Positions 45,501-58,150 of a stretch of DNA of 64,000 bases are shown here, piece by piece (within the stretch, counting starts at the first letter, position 1; every line of letters begins with the position of its first letter). The notes below the pieces were generated by a model. It was not told the origin of the DNA. It did not search any database and was given only the letters and a program-made list of their open reading frames with translations. The DNA comes from Cinnamomum chago (taxonomy: Eukaryota > Streptophyta > Magnoliopsida > Laurales > Lauraceae): positions 109,818,001-109,882,000 of the forward strand of contig CP142452.1 in NCBI GenBank assembly GCA_038049695.1. Direction: 5' to 3'. Made by a program: the position numbers and the translations under genes.

Positions 45501-47261
45501 AATGTCCAAAAAAGTTGATTTTGAGGTATAATTTGTATTATTAAAGGCTTATATGAAGGGTCCCGAGTCCGCGGGTCGAAACCTATATAGACCCGGACCA
45601 GTTTATTAATCGGAACCTAAATTAAGTTTCGGACTCGCACCCATTTATGAATCGAAACCTAAAATAAATTCTAGACTCAGTTTTTTTACGGATCGAAACT
45701 TTTGAATAATAAAAAAATTGGATATCCATTTCCAATCCTACCAAATGTGAAGAAGTACAAATTAGTAGCAGTATGCTGCTTAATAATGTGTTGTCTCTTC
45801 GTGGTTTTACAAATGATTAATTTATATACAACAGGCAGGTTTTCGTCATAAAAACAAAAAAGAGTACTAATATCCCACCTAGAAATGTCAAAACGTTTGA
45901 AATTCAATTTAAATCCTAACTCAATTAATCATAAAAATAATTTCAATTCTATCAACCAAATAGATTATTTTCAATTTAAGTCAAGTCCGCGTACATGTTG
46001 AAAAAACATCTCAAGATTGCCAGTGGGAAATCGCTTTCTTCGCCCTCAAGCATTGGACTTTTTAGGATTTGGTATAGGAAAAAGTCGTCGCACCAACACG
46101 AAAGTTTCTTCAGCGGAATTGAGATTGAGGCATTCAACCAACGGAACCATCTTTCTCTCTCGCTTTCTATTAGAAGAAGATGCAAAGGTATTTCTGTTGT
46201 TATCGTGATGATGCTCTTAAGCTGAAGAGGATAAGAGGCCCAAAGCAGAGGTACTACCCTTTTTTTTTTTTCTAAAAAAATTGTTTAGATGATATTAAGT
46301 TGGTTTTGATTCATATCCTCTTCTTCTTCCTTTGGTTCTTTTGTAGTTAAGAATTAGTCTATCTAGAACTTCAATTATCCCTCATGTTCCAGATGAGAAA
46401 GGCTCAAACTCGATCATCTCTCTCTCCTTTCTGGTTTTTTTTTTATTTTTTTTATTTGATTGAATAGTACCAATATCAAAACCCTACCACCCTCTCATTA
46501 TTTAAAAAAGATTAAATAAAAAACTTTAAAAAAAAAGAAAAAGAACAAACCCAGAATACCCAACTCCTAAATTAAAAGCAAGGACCTTCTTCTCTCTCTC
46601 TGTTTTGTTTTTTGGGCTTTCTGTAAAGGATGTTGTTCATATTATATAATAGGGAGGTTTCTTCTGTTGGTTCTTCCAAGTGCACATGCGCTTATATATC
46701 AATCACCTACAAAAAGGGCAGTTCATGCGACAGGCCTTACCATCTTTTCTTACTTTAAAGAAATCGGAGCAAGTATGCAAGGAGAAGGGCCCTATCAAAT
46801 GGGGTGGTGGAGGATTTTCCAAAGGTTTCAGGGTCTTTCTTGCCCTTACAGAAAGAAAGGATGAATTCCATAGCTGCGGCTTGTACTAATTAGTAGGAAT
46901 TATATTCAGAACTTGATAACATTTCCAGATTTTCTTTTTGATCTTTTTTTTTTTCTCCTTTGGATTATTTATGCAATGATGGATTTGAGCATCTTCTAAG
47001 ACTGTAGTTGCATTAATAGATTTAGTGATAATCTACTTTACAAGTTATTATAATCACTGTTTTACAAATACTGAGATTTCAGATCAAGGGATGCAAGCCC
47101 ATGGTTTGCTCTGTATTGTTTGCTACGGCACTCAGATTTGAAATCCTTGTTGGTTTCTTCATATGGGCAACTGATTTGATTCTATCTCTGTAGTTACTCC
47201 CTCTTTGTTAACATAATTCTTTTACCTAAATGGCAATTAGTTAGTTCATTAAACACTTACA
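42506..47261. other. long gene-poor spacer
   Basis: AT-rich DNA without a gene I can name. A TATA-like TATAAATAG lies at 44244. Minus-strand frames at 43718-44162 are hydrophobic and T-rich and match nothing known to me. Around 45225-45720 is a repetitive block of GGTTC / CGAAACCTA-type phrases, probably an old element remnant. Small frames near 45995-46225 and 46667-46889 show no known domain. Confidence 0.45.
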
Positions 47262-47543
47262 TTACACGAAGACGAGCTTGCCATGAACTAGAATGGAAGT
47301 GTCACTGTCCCAGTTAAATCCTTGTAGACTCAAAACTGAAAATCCTACTAACTGATTAGTTGAGATGGCCCATGAGATTGTGAGAGGCCAAGCCTTAATT
47401 GCAATGTCGTATGGAGAAGTGGACTTATTTTGAAATGTCCTTCTTTTCCTTTCAATACATATTTCATATATAAGAATTGACAATAAACAGCCACAAAAGT
47501 GCAGCTCCAAATGTACTTTATCGAGAAAGGCCCATAAAATCAT
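47262..47543 (-). mobile_element. decayed LINE fragment, L1-like C-terminal end
   Basis: The minus-strand frame contains ICIERKRRTFQNKSTSPYD and then AWPLTISWA, resembling the IWxERNxRxFxxK...SW tail found after the reverse transcriptase in plant L1 LINEs. Only this tail is left; there is no poly-A end, target duplication or upstream domain. Resemblance only. Confidence 0.38.
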
Positions 47544-48748
47544 CTCTCTAATAGATCTTTAATTGACCAGGCATCACTCACTGAATTTCAAATATTTGAA
47601 GAAAATAACTCCACACTGAATAAGAAAACTAGCAATAAATTAACTAATGACCAACATCATCCCCTCTGTTTAGACAGAATGCAAATATTCACGATGTGAA
47701 ATATTCTCTTGCACCTTCTGAGATGGCCAATTGTTAATATTCTTTTCTAGGTAGCAGTTCAACAGAATGTTAGAACCTTTGATGGAGCATCGATCTTCAA
47801 AGCAATTGGATAATTGGATGATTTTTCCATTATTATTGGCACCCAGATACACTGTATAAAAATTGAGCCCACACTATGACATCTTCCCTTATTGGTCCCT
47901 ATAAGCCTTGGAATGTAATAGCATAAAGATTTGGAAAATCATCCTCTAATGGTCTCTCGGTCTCTCCCCACAGCATAGATCTCTTCCCAAAACCTAATGC
48001 CGAGACCCACTGTACAATGAATATCGGAATACAAGTCTTCCCTTAGCTTACTGTAGGAACTGCTTTCCTAAACCTACAGGGTCATTGAAAGTTTAGGCGG
48101 TTAGCATCTCCCTTAACAGGGACTAGAATGGCCTTTGGCTTGTTACCATACAATGCTTAAATCTTATTTATATTTTCTTAGGTGGTCATGCAACAATAGC
48201 TAACCTGTGACCAGACTTTCACTTTTTAGTAGGGCTCAGCATAATGAGCAAATGGATTATGGGCCAGTGTGCCGAAATGCATCAATAATGAGTAATATTG
48301 ATCTTCTTTTATGAGGCTACTTTTATCTTTCCTTAATTAATCTTTAAAAAGTGAAAAAAGAAAAAACACTAATGTTGAAGCTAAAACATCCCTTCCCATA
48401 TTTTTCAAAACAAATGGGGTGAAGAAAGCATGCAGGCAACGAGGAGGGAACCTTTTTTTTTTATTTTTTGAAAGACTTTTGAATGGTTGTTCTACTATAC
48501 GGTGAGTGGGGACTGGGAAGACCTATGAAATAACCCTTCTTGGTATGAAGGAGCTCTTTAATCTTATTGGTTGAAATCGTGCGTCCTTGTGGGTGGTGAG
48601 ATATTTTCTGCACTTCTTCGCTACTGAAACGGCAATCAGCCCAATTCTATCTACTTTCTACAGTATTGAATTCTTCATTATTTTCTATATGTTGATGTCG
48701 TTGCTTTTGATTCTGCTACATCTTCCTCATTTGATTTGCCTTAGAGCT
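47544..48748. other. spacer before the ZRK-like gene
   Basis: No supported feature. A hydrophobic frame at 48689-48748 runs in phase into the proposed first exon of the pseudokinase and could extend its N-terminus (ATG at 48689). Confidence 0.4.
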
Positions 48749-50091
48749 ATGAGAAACAGCACCTGCAGAGGGTATACCATAAGGTGAATAACAGTTCAGG
48801 ACTTAAGAGATTCCCTTTTTTGTCGGACATAGTTTATACATTTGGATGCAATGGAAAACTAGTACTCACAAAGCTAACCCACAAAGATGGGATAAGTCTT
48901 CAATGATGACGTTGATGGTTGTATTTGGATGCAAATTATTCCATCTTGCATGGCTGTCTGCTGCTCTATACATTTCTAAACAAGCAATATCTTGTTTTGT
49001 TTGCAGCGAATTATACCTAGGAGACTAGGGCTGACAATTAAAAAGCTTCTTTTTTTAATTAATTTATTTTTTGGATTGACTTGTGCAGGGACCATTCATC
49101 CTTGTTATCTAGATTGAAGAGAAGAGAAAGATTTTATATAGAAAACGGAGCTCGACTGTTAAAGGAGTCGATCTCTTCTTGTGATGGGAAAGAAAATCCA
49201 ATTCAGATGTTCTCGGAGGAAGAACTTGAAAAAGCAACAAACAACTATGATGATGCGCATATCTTGTTTGAGGGAGGCATGTACACTGCTTACAAAGGTA
49301 CCCATGAAGGCCGCCCAATTGTTGTTAGGAGGTTGAATTTTGTATATGGTGAGGTCATAACCAATGCTTTCAATGAAATCGTTATGCTTTCTCAAATCAA
49401 CCATAAGAATGTGGTGAAGCTATTGGGCTGCTGCATTGAAACACCTGATCCTAGGCCCGTCTATGAATTCATTTCCAATGGAAACCTGCATCAACATCTC
49501 TCTTCTGGCCATCTTTCATGGGAATCCTGTTTAAGGATCGCCACTGAAGTCGCATGTGCAGTTAACTACCTTCACTCAAGAACTTCAAAGTCCATCATTC
49601 ATAGAGACATACGATCCCTGAATATCTTGTTGGATGAGCACTACACTGCCAAACTGGTCAACTTTGGAAATTCGGAAACAGTTGTTTTGAGCGAAACAAA
49701 CTCTGGACTGGATACTATGGGGACCAACGAGCAGATGGACGCCTTATATCTCTCCAGATGTGATGTTCGTGGTTTTGGGAGGGTACTAGTTGATCTTTTA
49801 ACTGGAAATATGCCTCGATCGATATTGAATGGGGACAATGTTGGTGTGCCAGGTTGGGTGGAACTTTTTATTTCATGCATCCAAGAGAACCACCTTTTGG
49901 GGGCACTGGAGTCTGCCACATTAGAAGAGGGAAAACAAGATGAAATTTGTCAGTGGATGGCATGCGCTGAGCTTGCTGAGAGATGCATTCAATGCATTCA
50001 AGATAATGAAGGGCCAACGATGAAAGAAGTGGTGATAGAGCTTACACGGATAAGAGCACTGAAGCAATGTATGCAACTTGAGACACCATGA
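48749..50091 (+). CDS. ZED1-related-kinase-like (RLCK XII-2 type) pseudokinase
   Basis: Proposed exons 48749-48783 and 49089-50091 (AG|GTGAAT donor, TGTGCAG acceptor) join in phase to 345 residues, the ZRK size. The start RRERFYIENGARLLKESISS...NPIQMFSEEELEKATNNYD is typical of ZRK proteins, which lack an extracellular part. Catalytic motifs are eroded: the Gly loop reads FEGGMYTAYKG, the VAIK Lys is replaced (IVVRR), DFG is NFG, and the GT-x-GY-x-PE segment is lost, though HRDIRSLNILLDEHY remains. The main exon is open for over 330 codons, so the gene looks maintained. In Arabidopsis, ZRKs are decoy adaptors for the NLR ZAR1; that role here is inference. It lies 1.7 kb upstream of a WAKL gene with similar sequence (NNYD, YEFISNG, LLDEHY). 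The first exon is the weak part; translation might start elsewhere. Confidence 0.78.
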
Positions 50092-51757
50092 GGTGCACCT
50101 GCTTTTGCACAATCTTTGCATATGGATGAAGGATTGTAAACCCCTGGTTGTTTATTGTTCTATACGACTCAAAATGATGATTTTGATGGGCCCCAACGTG
50201 ACCAGCTGATGCCCCCTAAATACTAAATGAGTGAGGAGGCTGTGTTAACTAATCCCTTTGATTGGCACACAAATCCAACAATGCCAATTTACTGGGCAGA
50301 CACCCAACCCTGTGTTGGATGTTTTGATCTTCCAATCTGGGTTATTTTTGGGGCATGATCTATCTGCTAAGGATCGCAACATATAATTTGGGGCAGGCAT
50401 GAAATACTTTGGAGTTTGCCCGTGCAAGTGGTTTTCCTTGAAATGATTATGTTTCTTGAAGTTGTGTTTAATTGTTGAAAATTTAAATGTCAAATTCCAA
50501 ATTAGAACTCTATAAAAGGAAATGTATAAGGTTCATATCCAAAAAGCCACGACGAGGTTCCAAATTCTTTAGACGTAAGGCCTCTTGGATTCTTGGTGAT
50601 TGGTTTCCCTGCAATCAGGTTTGCCTGGCACTCTAATTACCTGAGACTCTTTATTTATGGTAATGAACAAACAACTTTGACTCGCAGATAAATTGGTTAA
50701 TCAAATCCATGAATCATCATTACGGTAAAACACTCAGATCCACGGAGAAATAGGTCTTTGAGAAAATTTGTTTTCTCTACCCGTTTCCCTCACATCCAAT
50801 TGAGTCTCAGGATTTAAACTGCATCTAATGTCAAATATGAAATGAGAAATGAAGACGAGTCCATTATCCAAAATTATAGGGCCTTGAGCCTTGAGGGCAC
50901 AAAAACAGGAAAATTTACCAGTATTTCCTGTGCTGTTGGCAGGGGCACAGATGTATAACGATTGAGAAAACAACATGTGGGCTTCACTTTAATTTACTGC
51001 CATCCAAAAATAAGTTTAATGTCTTCCATTCGTACAAAAAAGTGGCACGCAACGCAACGAAACAGGGAATGATTGCCCAAACAGTTTAGTAGGCAATCTT
51101 TTGCAGATCTGGGCTTCGTGGAATTGAGGTTCTGGTACAAGGATATGAGCAACTTCTACCCCTCTAAAATCAGGGTACATCACTGGCCAGTGAAATTGCG
51201 GCCAATCTTCAAATGGGGTTTTTTCCCAAACAGTTTGTAAATAATGTGAATTGCCATCGATGACACTTCAATTTAGTTATTTACAAGTATGAAAATGAGC
51301 TTTGTGTCGGGTGGAGGGGCTAATGATTATTGAAATCAGGGGCCTTTCTATTAAACCTGATGAAAAGGACTTCATAAAAATAATGGAACCTTATGGTTTG
51401 CTCTCATGTTGCTAGCTCAAATCCCGCCTCATATTTACCCGTGCACGTCTGCGTAGCTTTCGTAGAAAACCCTCTTCTTAATGAAAGGAAAAAAAAAAAA
51501 GAGTACTTTTACCATTGCAACAGTTGTATCAGTTAAGAAGGGGGAGAAATGTCAAATGCTAACTGTCATCTCAGGATATATGGGTTGTATGTATGAATGA
51601 AACCGTTCGGTTTGGGGGGCTCAAAAGCGCAGTTGATGTCTTCTTTTTAGACGGTTATCAGTCAAATTCAAATATATCGAGTGTTGGATAGGATAGAACA
51701 GTTAACTGTAAATCGGAATAACAGACACATTACATTTTCCTTTCTCCTCAACCCACC
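50092..51757. other. spacer between ZRK-like and WAKL genes
   Basis: Holds the 3' region of the pseudokinase gene and the WAKL promoter. AT-rich; no repeats with clear ends and no gene seen. Confidence 0.5.
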
Positions 51758-52705
51758 ATGGGTTTTCTACCTCTGCTTCTTCTTCTTGGTTTTTGCTCTG
51801 CATCAATCCTTCCTGTGTCCACAATTTCTGCAAAGGCCATAACTGGGTGCCCAGATAAATGTGGCAATGTCCAAATCCCCTACCCTTTTGGCGTCGGCGA
51901 CGGTTGTTTCCTCCCGGGTTTTGAAGTTTCTTGCAACCTTCAGAGTCATCTAAATTTTCTGCCCGTTGTCACTGAATCCCAACTTCAAGTGTTGAGCATC
52001 TCCAATGGCGAATTACGTGTAAACTCGACCCGTTACATAGCGGTGGATTGTGCCAATCACGACCACACTCTTATCCACATCTCATTGCCTAAAGGTGGTC
52101 CCTTCACCATATCCAGTGCCAACAGTTTCATGGCAGTTGGCTGTGACACAGTGGCAGTGATCGCAGATGGCGACACATTTGCCAGCGGGTGCGTATCTCT
52201 GTGTGCAGCTCGGAGTAGTGTCACAAATGGATCTTGCTCGGGCGTTGGTTGCTGTGAATCTGCCATTCCTAATGGGATGAGAGATCTTGCATTAGGCTCC
52301 AGCAACATGTTCAGTTACAGTAATATCTCAGATTTTAACAACTGCAGTTACACATTTGTGGTTGAGAGAGGAAGCTTCACTTTCGAAGAATCAGATTTAA
52401 GGGACTTTCCAATGACTGCGGATATTGCTATGAAACTGGAATGGGCTATTGGCCGCAATAGCTGCTCGAATGAAAGTTCCAACATCTGTGGACAGAATAG
52501 CTTCTGCGTTGACTCAATTGGAGGATTAGGCCATCTGTGCAACTGCTCAGATGGGTATGTTGGGAACCCATATCTGAATGGATCCAAAGGTTGTCAAGGT
52601 AGATGGATGTCTTTTATGGAAACTTCAGACTTTTTCTTGCTCGCTTGAGTTTTATGCTTGGTATATTGTATATTCCATGAAGGGCAACAAGAACAGATAA
52701 ATTTA

Positions 52706-52749
<44 letters not shown>

Positions 52750-54865
52750 GAGATTCATCCATGATTAGCTGCATTAGCAATTCATATGTCAGTTTGCTTA
52801 AAATCTCTTGGTTCTCCAAGAGTAAAAGAAACAAGAACTGGGGATGCTTTATGGGCCCAAGAGGGCTTTAATTATAGAGAGGTTTGTAGGTACCAAATGG
52901 TGATCACTAATTTCTTATGGTTTTATGATTTTTCCTTTGATATTGCAGATGCAGATGAATGCTTGGATCCAGAGAAAGGTCCTTGTGTGCCAGTTGCTCA
53001 TTGTCAAAATGAAGTCCCTGGATACAAATGCATATGCCCATTTGGTAGCACAGGAGATGGCAAAAGACATGGGTCTGGATGTAGAAAGATACTGCAAGTT
53101 ATTGAAGCAGTTCTAGGTATGGGGAAAAAGTACTGCATCAAGAACAACCCAATGAAACTTTTCCATGCTGAGATGATCTGGGGTGTGAAAGCACCAAACA
53201 GTCAAGTACTGCATTGTTGAATTTACTGTTAGTTGACCTTTGAATCATTCACTACTACTATCGGTTGGGGTCCCCACCTAAAAGCAGGAGGTCCCATACT
53301 TCATACAACATTTAGATTAAAATTGGTTGATATTTATGTCAAATTACACCAAAACTTATGATGTGTGAGATTAAAATTGATTGAAATTTATGTCAGATCA
53401 CACCAAAATTCAAGTGATAATTCCTCTATTTCATGCTTCCTGAATTAGGCGCACACTCCCTCACATTGAAAGTTTAAATGAGGAAATACTATGTCTAGTT
53501 GTCTAGGACCATGGTTTGTTCCCAAAGGTTGAAGGTTCGAAACTGCACCACAACAATGGGGCCACAAGGGATTTATTCGGCTTTCTCTGTGCCCGAATTA
53601 ATCCAACCCTCCCTCGCTATAAAAAATAATAATAATAAAATGCTCCTTTCTTTCTTTTTGACGCGTTTTCCAATTGTCTCTGTGATGCAGGGACATGTCT
53701 GGGTTTTGCAGTTATGCTACTGTGTGTAATGTGGTTTTATTGTGCTCTCAAGAAACGAACATTAATTAAGCTTAAGGAGGAATATTTCCGGCAGAACGGA
53801 GGACTATTATTGAAGCAACAAGTCTCTTCTATTCGTGAAGGCGCCGATCATGCTCGAATCTTCTCCTTGGAAGAGCTCAAACAAGCCACGAACAACTATG
53901 ATAAGAATCGAATCCTTGGCACAGGTGGATATGGCACGGTCTACAGAGGAATCCTCGAGGATGGAACGGTAGTCGCCATAAAGAAATCCAAAGTTATGGA
54001 TCAAAATCAGATTGATCAGTTCATAAATGAAGTAGTAATCCTAACCCAAATCAATCACAGGAACGTCGTCAAGCTCTTGGGTTGTTGCTTGGAGGAAGAA
54101 GTTCCCTTGTTGGTCTACGAATTCATCTCCAACGGTACCCTTCATGAACACATCCATGAAAACATCTCCTCAAACGCCACCCGCATATCATGGCCGGATC
54201 GTTTGAGGATTTCCATCGAAACAGCAGAAGCTCTTGCTTATCTTCACTATGCTGCTTCAATGCCTATCTTTCACAGAGATGTCAAGTCTTCTAACATTCT
54301 CTTGGATGAACACTACATGGCGAAAGTTGCTGACTTTGGGATTTCAAGGTTGGTTCCTTTGGATCAGACACAAATACCTACCTTAGTGCAGGGCACTTGG
54401 GGTTATCTCGACCCCGAGTACTTCCAAACAAGCCAATTGACAGCCAAGAGTGATGTTTATAGCTTTGGTGTGGTTCTTGTGGAACTGTTAACCGGGCAAA
54501 AGCCTGTTTCATTCGATAGATTGAGAGAAGAGAGTAATCTAGCAATGTATTTCTTGTCTTCACTGAAGAGCAAGGAGTTTGCGGATTTCATAGAAGAGAA
54601 GGTATTGAGAGAGGGGGAGATGGAGCAGCTGAGGGGAGTTGTAGAGTTGGCAAGGAAATGTCTGCTTATAAGAGGCGATAAGAGGCCGACGATGAAGGAA
54701 GTGGCTAGAGAGCTTGTTCGGATCGCTGGTCCTGGGAAACAAGCAAGAATATTACAAGTAGCCGAGAAAGAGGAAGAGAACGAGCATCTAGTAGTCGACA
54801 GTGGTGCAGTGACAAATGTTGACTGTCAAAATCTTTCTAAGCCAAGTTTTGACGGCAACCTTTGA
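51758..54865 (+). CDS. WAKL: wall-associated receptor kinase-like protein, 3 exons
   Basis: Plasma-membrane receptor kinase expected to sense cell-wall pectin. Exons 51758-52598, 52949-53116 and 53691-54865 join in phase to 727 residues, the usual WAK length. Order: signal peptide (1-25), galacturonan-binding GUB_WAK domain (CPDKCGNVQIPYPFGVGDGC), Cys-rich region and an EGF-like repeat (about 240-280), calcium-binding EGF (DADECLDPEKGPC, about 281-326), one membrane span (about 339-356), then a Ser/Thr kinase. The kinase is intact: GTGGYGTVYRG, VVAIKK, HRDVKSSNILLDEHY, DFGISRL and GTWGYLDPEYF. Exon structure (GUB, EGF, kinase) is the classic WAK pattern. Intron 1 holds a 38-bp A run; intron 2 holds a SINE. 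Confidence 0.95.
52710..52747. repeat. poly-A tract in WAKL intron 1
   Basis: 38 consecutive A bases, possibly the tail of an old retroposed sequence, though nothing recognisable precedes it. Confidence 0.9.
53488..53640 (+). mobile_element. second SINE copy, in WAKL intron 2
   Basis: Matches the SINE at 11346-11524 along its length: CTAGGAC-A-GGTTTG, a B box GGTTCGAAACT, then TGGGGCCACA and CGGCTTTCTCT in the same order, ending in an A-rich AATAATAATAAAA tail. The A-box region is more decayed than in copy 1 and no target duplication is clear, so this copy is older or 5'-truncated. It is on the same strand as the host gene, about 50 bp before the kinase exon. Confidence 0.75.
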
Positions 54866-55306
54866 TCTGGCGAGATAGGAAATTAGTTTTCAGTCAACGT
54901 CTTTGATTTCTGGAAGTTTGATTGAAATTTTGAACTTTCCTAGTAGTAAGTTTCTAAAATACGTCTCTCTGTGTGTATCTCTAGGAAGAAATAGAGCCCA
55001 ATGGGCACAGCAGGGGATTCTTTGTGGACAGGTGGTGTGTGAAGTTTTACTTTAGAAATTAGAAGATAAATATCATCCACCATCAAATCTAGGAGAAGTC
55101 TCGCCAAAAATAGTGTTTTTCATTAGCCAGATATAAATAGTAGATATCCTATGATGGGGTGATGCAGCTCTTCCAATTTATTAACTAAAAATAGTGGCAC
55201 AAGTTTCAAGGGTCCATGTACTTACTCGGCATTGAAATGCTAAAAGGGAATTCAAAGGGAAAGATATAAAATGGGTTGATATAGTCTACAAAGGGGTTCT
55301 TGGAGT

Positions 55307-55344
<38 letters not shown>

Positions 55345-57427
55345 TCTACAAATGGGTTCAATAGACTTCCTTCCTATGGCAATTGATTACATAGGAATCA
55401 CTCTAGTAAATTCAGTTGTAAGAAAGTGAAACTTCTATGTTCATCTCCATCTTATATATAAATCTTTCACTATTTCTTTTCTTTTTTTTTTTTTCATTTT
55501 CCTTCTTCAAATGTCACTTTATAGTGAATTTAAAAAAAAAAATCAATACCAAGCAAATAAATGGACTCTAGTTGTATTAAAAGGAGATGAAAATCCTATG
55601 AAGACCGCAACTTTTCCCTCTCCTTGTAGCGCCCCTGTTGCCCACGTTACTCTGTCAACAATCATTTGGGAGAACGTCGCTGTTCCTTAGATGGAAATTG
55701 TTGAACCTATTTATTGTTTTAGTGATCCATTTGCCAGTCAACATTTTACACTTTGACTCTGTTCATCTTTTGATCTCGATATGTGGGCTTTATAACCCAT
55801 CTAGCTTGTGACCCATCTGACAAACTATATCCATTGTCACTCTTTGCAAATACCGCTTGTGGACTGTGGGGACAGAAGGCCAGAGAGGACTTATGATGCA
55901 ACCCATGCCAAAAGTGAGCAATCTAAGCTTGTTGTGTTATTACTAACTAAAAACAACAAGGCCCACTAGTGAGTTATGAATAATCTTTTGTTAGCTAACT
56001 TTCTAATCAGAGAGACAACAAAATCACCACTCGTTCTCTTTTAATATTCCCTTCGCCAAAAAAATGCATCTACTGCAGCCTTATTCTCATCCTAGAATTG
56101 GATGCGGTCCTTTCTCCAATAGTTTGAACTTTAATTGCAACTACATGTGGGAATAATTATGTTTCCCTTTCTCTAATGTCTGTACTTTTTTTTATAACTA
56201 CTACTCAAAGAAATTGCGTGTAAGTTACTACAACTCTGTTATTCCTTTTCCAACATAAAAAAAAAAAGAAAAAAGGACAGGACAGGACAGAGAGAGCCTA
56301 TAGAAAGGAATAACCAAAAACAATACCAAATCTCAACATTGACATTGTTGATGAAATAACTGATGAATGATCATGCATGCATCTGTTGTAATTTTATGAA
56401 AGACTGGGGGTAGTTTTTGCATTTCGTTCTTATGCATGTGGACTGGTTACAGGTCCAACTGGGAGGGTCTTCCACATAAATTCAGGCACAACTTTTTCTC
56501 ATTTTACATTTATCTCGGGAGATGCGAATACAATCCTAGAAATCAGAAAAAATGTGTATTATTGGGTGGAAGCTTCCTTCAATCAATGGGCAGAAGGAAA
56601 AGAAAAGGTAACAGGGAATAATTCAGGTACATAAATCAAAATGGCCATTGACATCCAATCCAAAAGAGGATTCGAGCATAAACCGTTACTGATGTGTATC
56701 AAGATATCATTAATCCTCTGGATCATAAACAATATACACACTTCACAAATAGCATTGAAATTTTTTTATTGGGAAAAATGAATGATACGGCTGAAGCCTG
56801 AAACTCCTTACCATGGCAATCTTTTATTTCCCAAACGGGTGCCAATGGTGGTTAGAATGCAATCATGGGTTCACTAGCTACTTTGATTATAACTTACCTA
56901 TTTGATATATTTAAAAATCTAGGGAACTACAATTTGTGAAATTCTCTCTAGTCATTTCATTATAAATAGCTCATTACTATAAAAAAATACTACAATTACT
57001 CAAATGATTAGTTTGATGTGAGAGATTTGATTGAGGATATGGGACGAGTGTTGAACTTAGCTGTTGTTTTCCACACACAACAAAAAATAACTTTATTTAA
57101 TCAAGTGAGCTCCTCTTTTTAATCATCATTGTAGGAATATAGTATCCGCCAAATGCTTTCTTGATCTGCCACTCAACCCAAGTTGTTTGTTGCACCCACG
57201 TATCCACTCAAATGATTCTCTTCTTGAAACAATTAAGCAAAGCAAAGATGCTTATGCCTCCCAACAATCCTACATAACAACTTTTATTATTCACAAAGAA
57301 TAAAGTTAAGAAAATCACAATAATAACCTGATCTTCCTCACCTCCTCCATTTAAACCAATCTCCACCTCAGAGAAGCCAGGTTAATATAGACACAAACAG
57401 AACTCTTAAAAAAATCAAACAGGACCC
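54866..57427. other. spacer between WAKL and DC1 genes
   Basis: WAKL 3' region, then AT-rich DNA with an AT microsatellite at 55310-55340. No further gene or element is supported. Confidence 0.5.
55310..55340. repeat. (TA)n microsatellite
   Basis: About 15 TA units, about 450 bp past the WAKL stop codon. Confidence 0.9.
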
Positions 57428-58150
57428 ATGAAGCTCGATAAAGAGATCCTTCACCCCAGCCACCCCCAACACAAGCTCAAGTGCGAATACACCCAGATCC
57501 CATTCAACTGCGATGGGTGCAAGGAGGCCGGCATCGGGCACAAATACAAATGCGACGCCTGCGAATTCGACCTCCACAGGGCATGTGCATTGGCACCACC
57601 CACCATAGTCCACCCCTTCTACAAGAAATGCAATTTCCGCTTCCAAACAAAACCCCCTGGGACAGTCTTGAGGATATGTGACGCATGTAGGAAAGACGTT
57701 GTGGGGTTCGTTTACCACTGCAGTGCCTGCGGGTTCGACCTTCACCCATGTTGCGCGAACCTCCCACAGGTTTTAGATGATGGCGAACGCAACTTTCACC
57801 TGTGCATGAAGCTTTCGAGCTCGTGCCATAGGTGCGGGGGGAAGGGGCAGGGTTGGTCCTACAGGTCTGAGTGCAAGAACTACATTCTTCATGTGGCGTG
57901 TGTGAAAGAGCTGTTGGTGGAGAGCTGGCAAGCTATTTATCTGAATGTGGACAAGAACAAGGTGAGGGAGATACAGACGAGGATTCCGAGCTTGAAAGGG
58001 ACGCTGAAGAATCACCACAGAGGAAAGGGAGGGAAGGTGAGGAAATGTTGTCAGATTGCTGCCGGGGCAGTGAGGATTATTATATCGGCCATTCTTGGAG
58101 ATCCTACTGCCATAATTGCAGCAGCTGTGGGAAGTTTCATATCAAAGTAG
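57428..58150 (+). CDS. DC1 domain (Cys/His-rich C1) protein, intronless
   Basis: 240-residue single-exon protein with three C1/DC1-type zinc units: HPSHPQHKLKCE...CDGCKEAG...YKCDACEFDLHRAC; then HPFYKKCNF...CDACRKDVVGFVYHCSACGFDLHPCC; then a shorter unit around CHRCGGKG...HVACVKEL. Plant DC1 proteins bind zinc and perhaps lipids and are often stress- or defence-induced; the substrate is unknown. After the zinc units comes a basic stretch (HHRGKGGKVRKCC) and a hydrophobic C-terminal segment (IIISAILGDPTAIIAAAVGS) that could insert in or lie on a membrane. The first ATG of the frame is used and puts the first zinc unit right at the N-terminus, as in related proteins. The gene is intact. Confidence 0.92.
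   Translation: MKLDKEILHPSHPQHKLKCEYTQIPFNCDGCKEAGIGHKYKCDACEFDLHRACALAPPTIVHPFYKKCNFRFQTKPPGTVLRICDACRKDVVGFVYHCSACGFDLHPCCANLPQVLDDGERNFHLCMKLSSSCHRCGGKGQGWSYRSECKNYILHVACVKELLVESWQAIYLNVDKNKVREIQTRIPSLKGTLKNHHRGKGGKVRKCCQIAAGAVRIIISAILGDPTAIIAAAVGSFISK

Noticed and set aside
53533-53545. tRNA gene from a GGTTCGAA B box
   Set aside because: No clover-leaf can be drawn; it belongs to the SINE copy.
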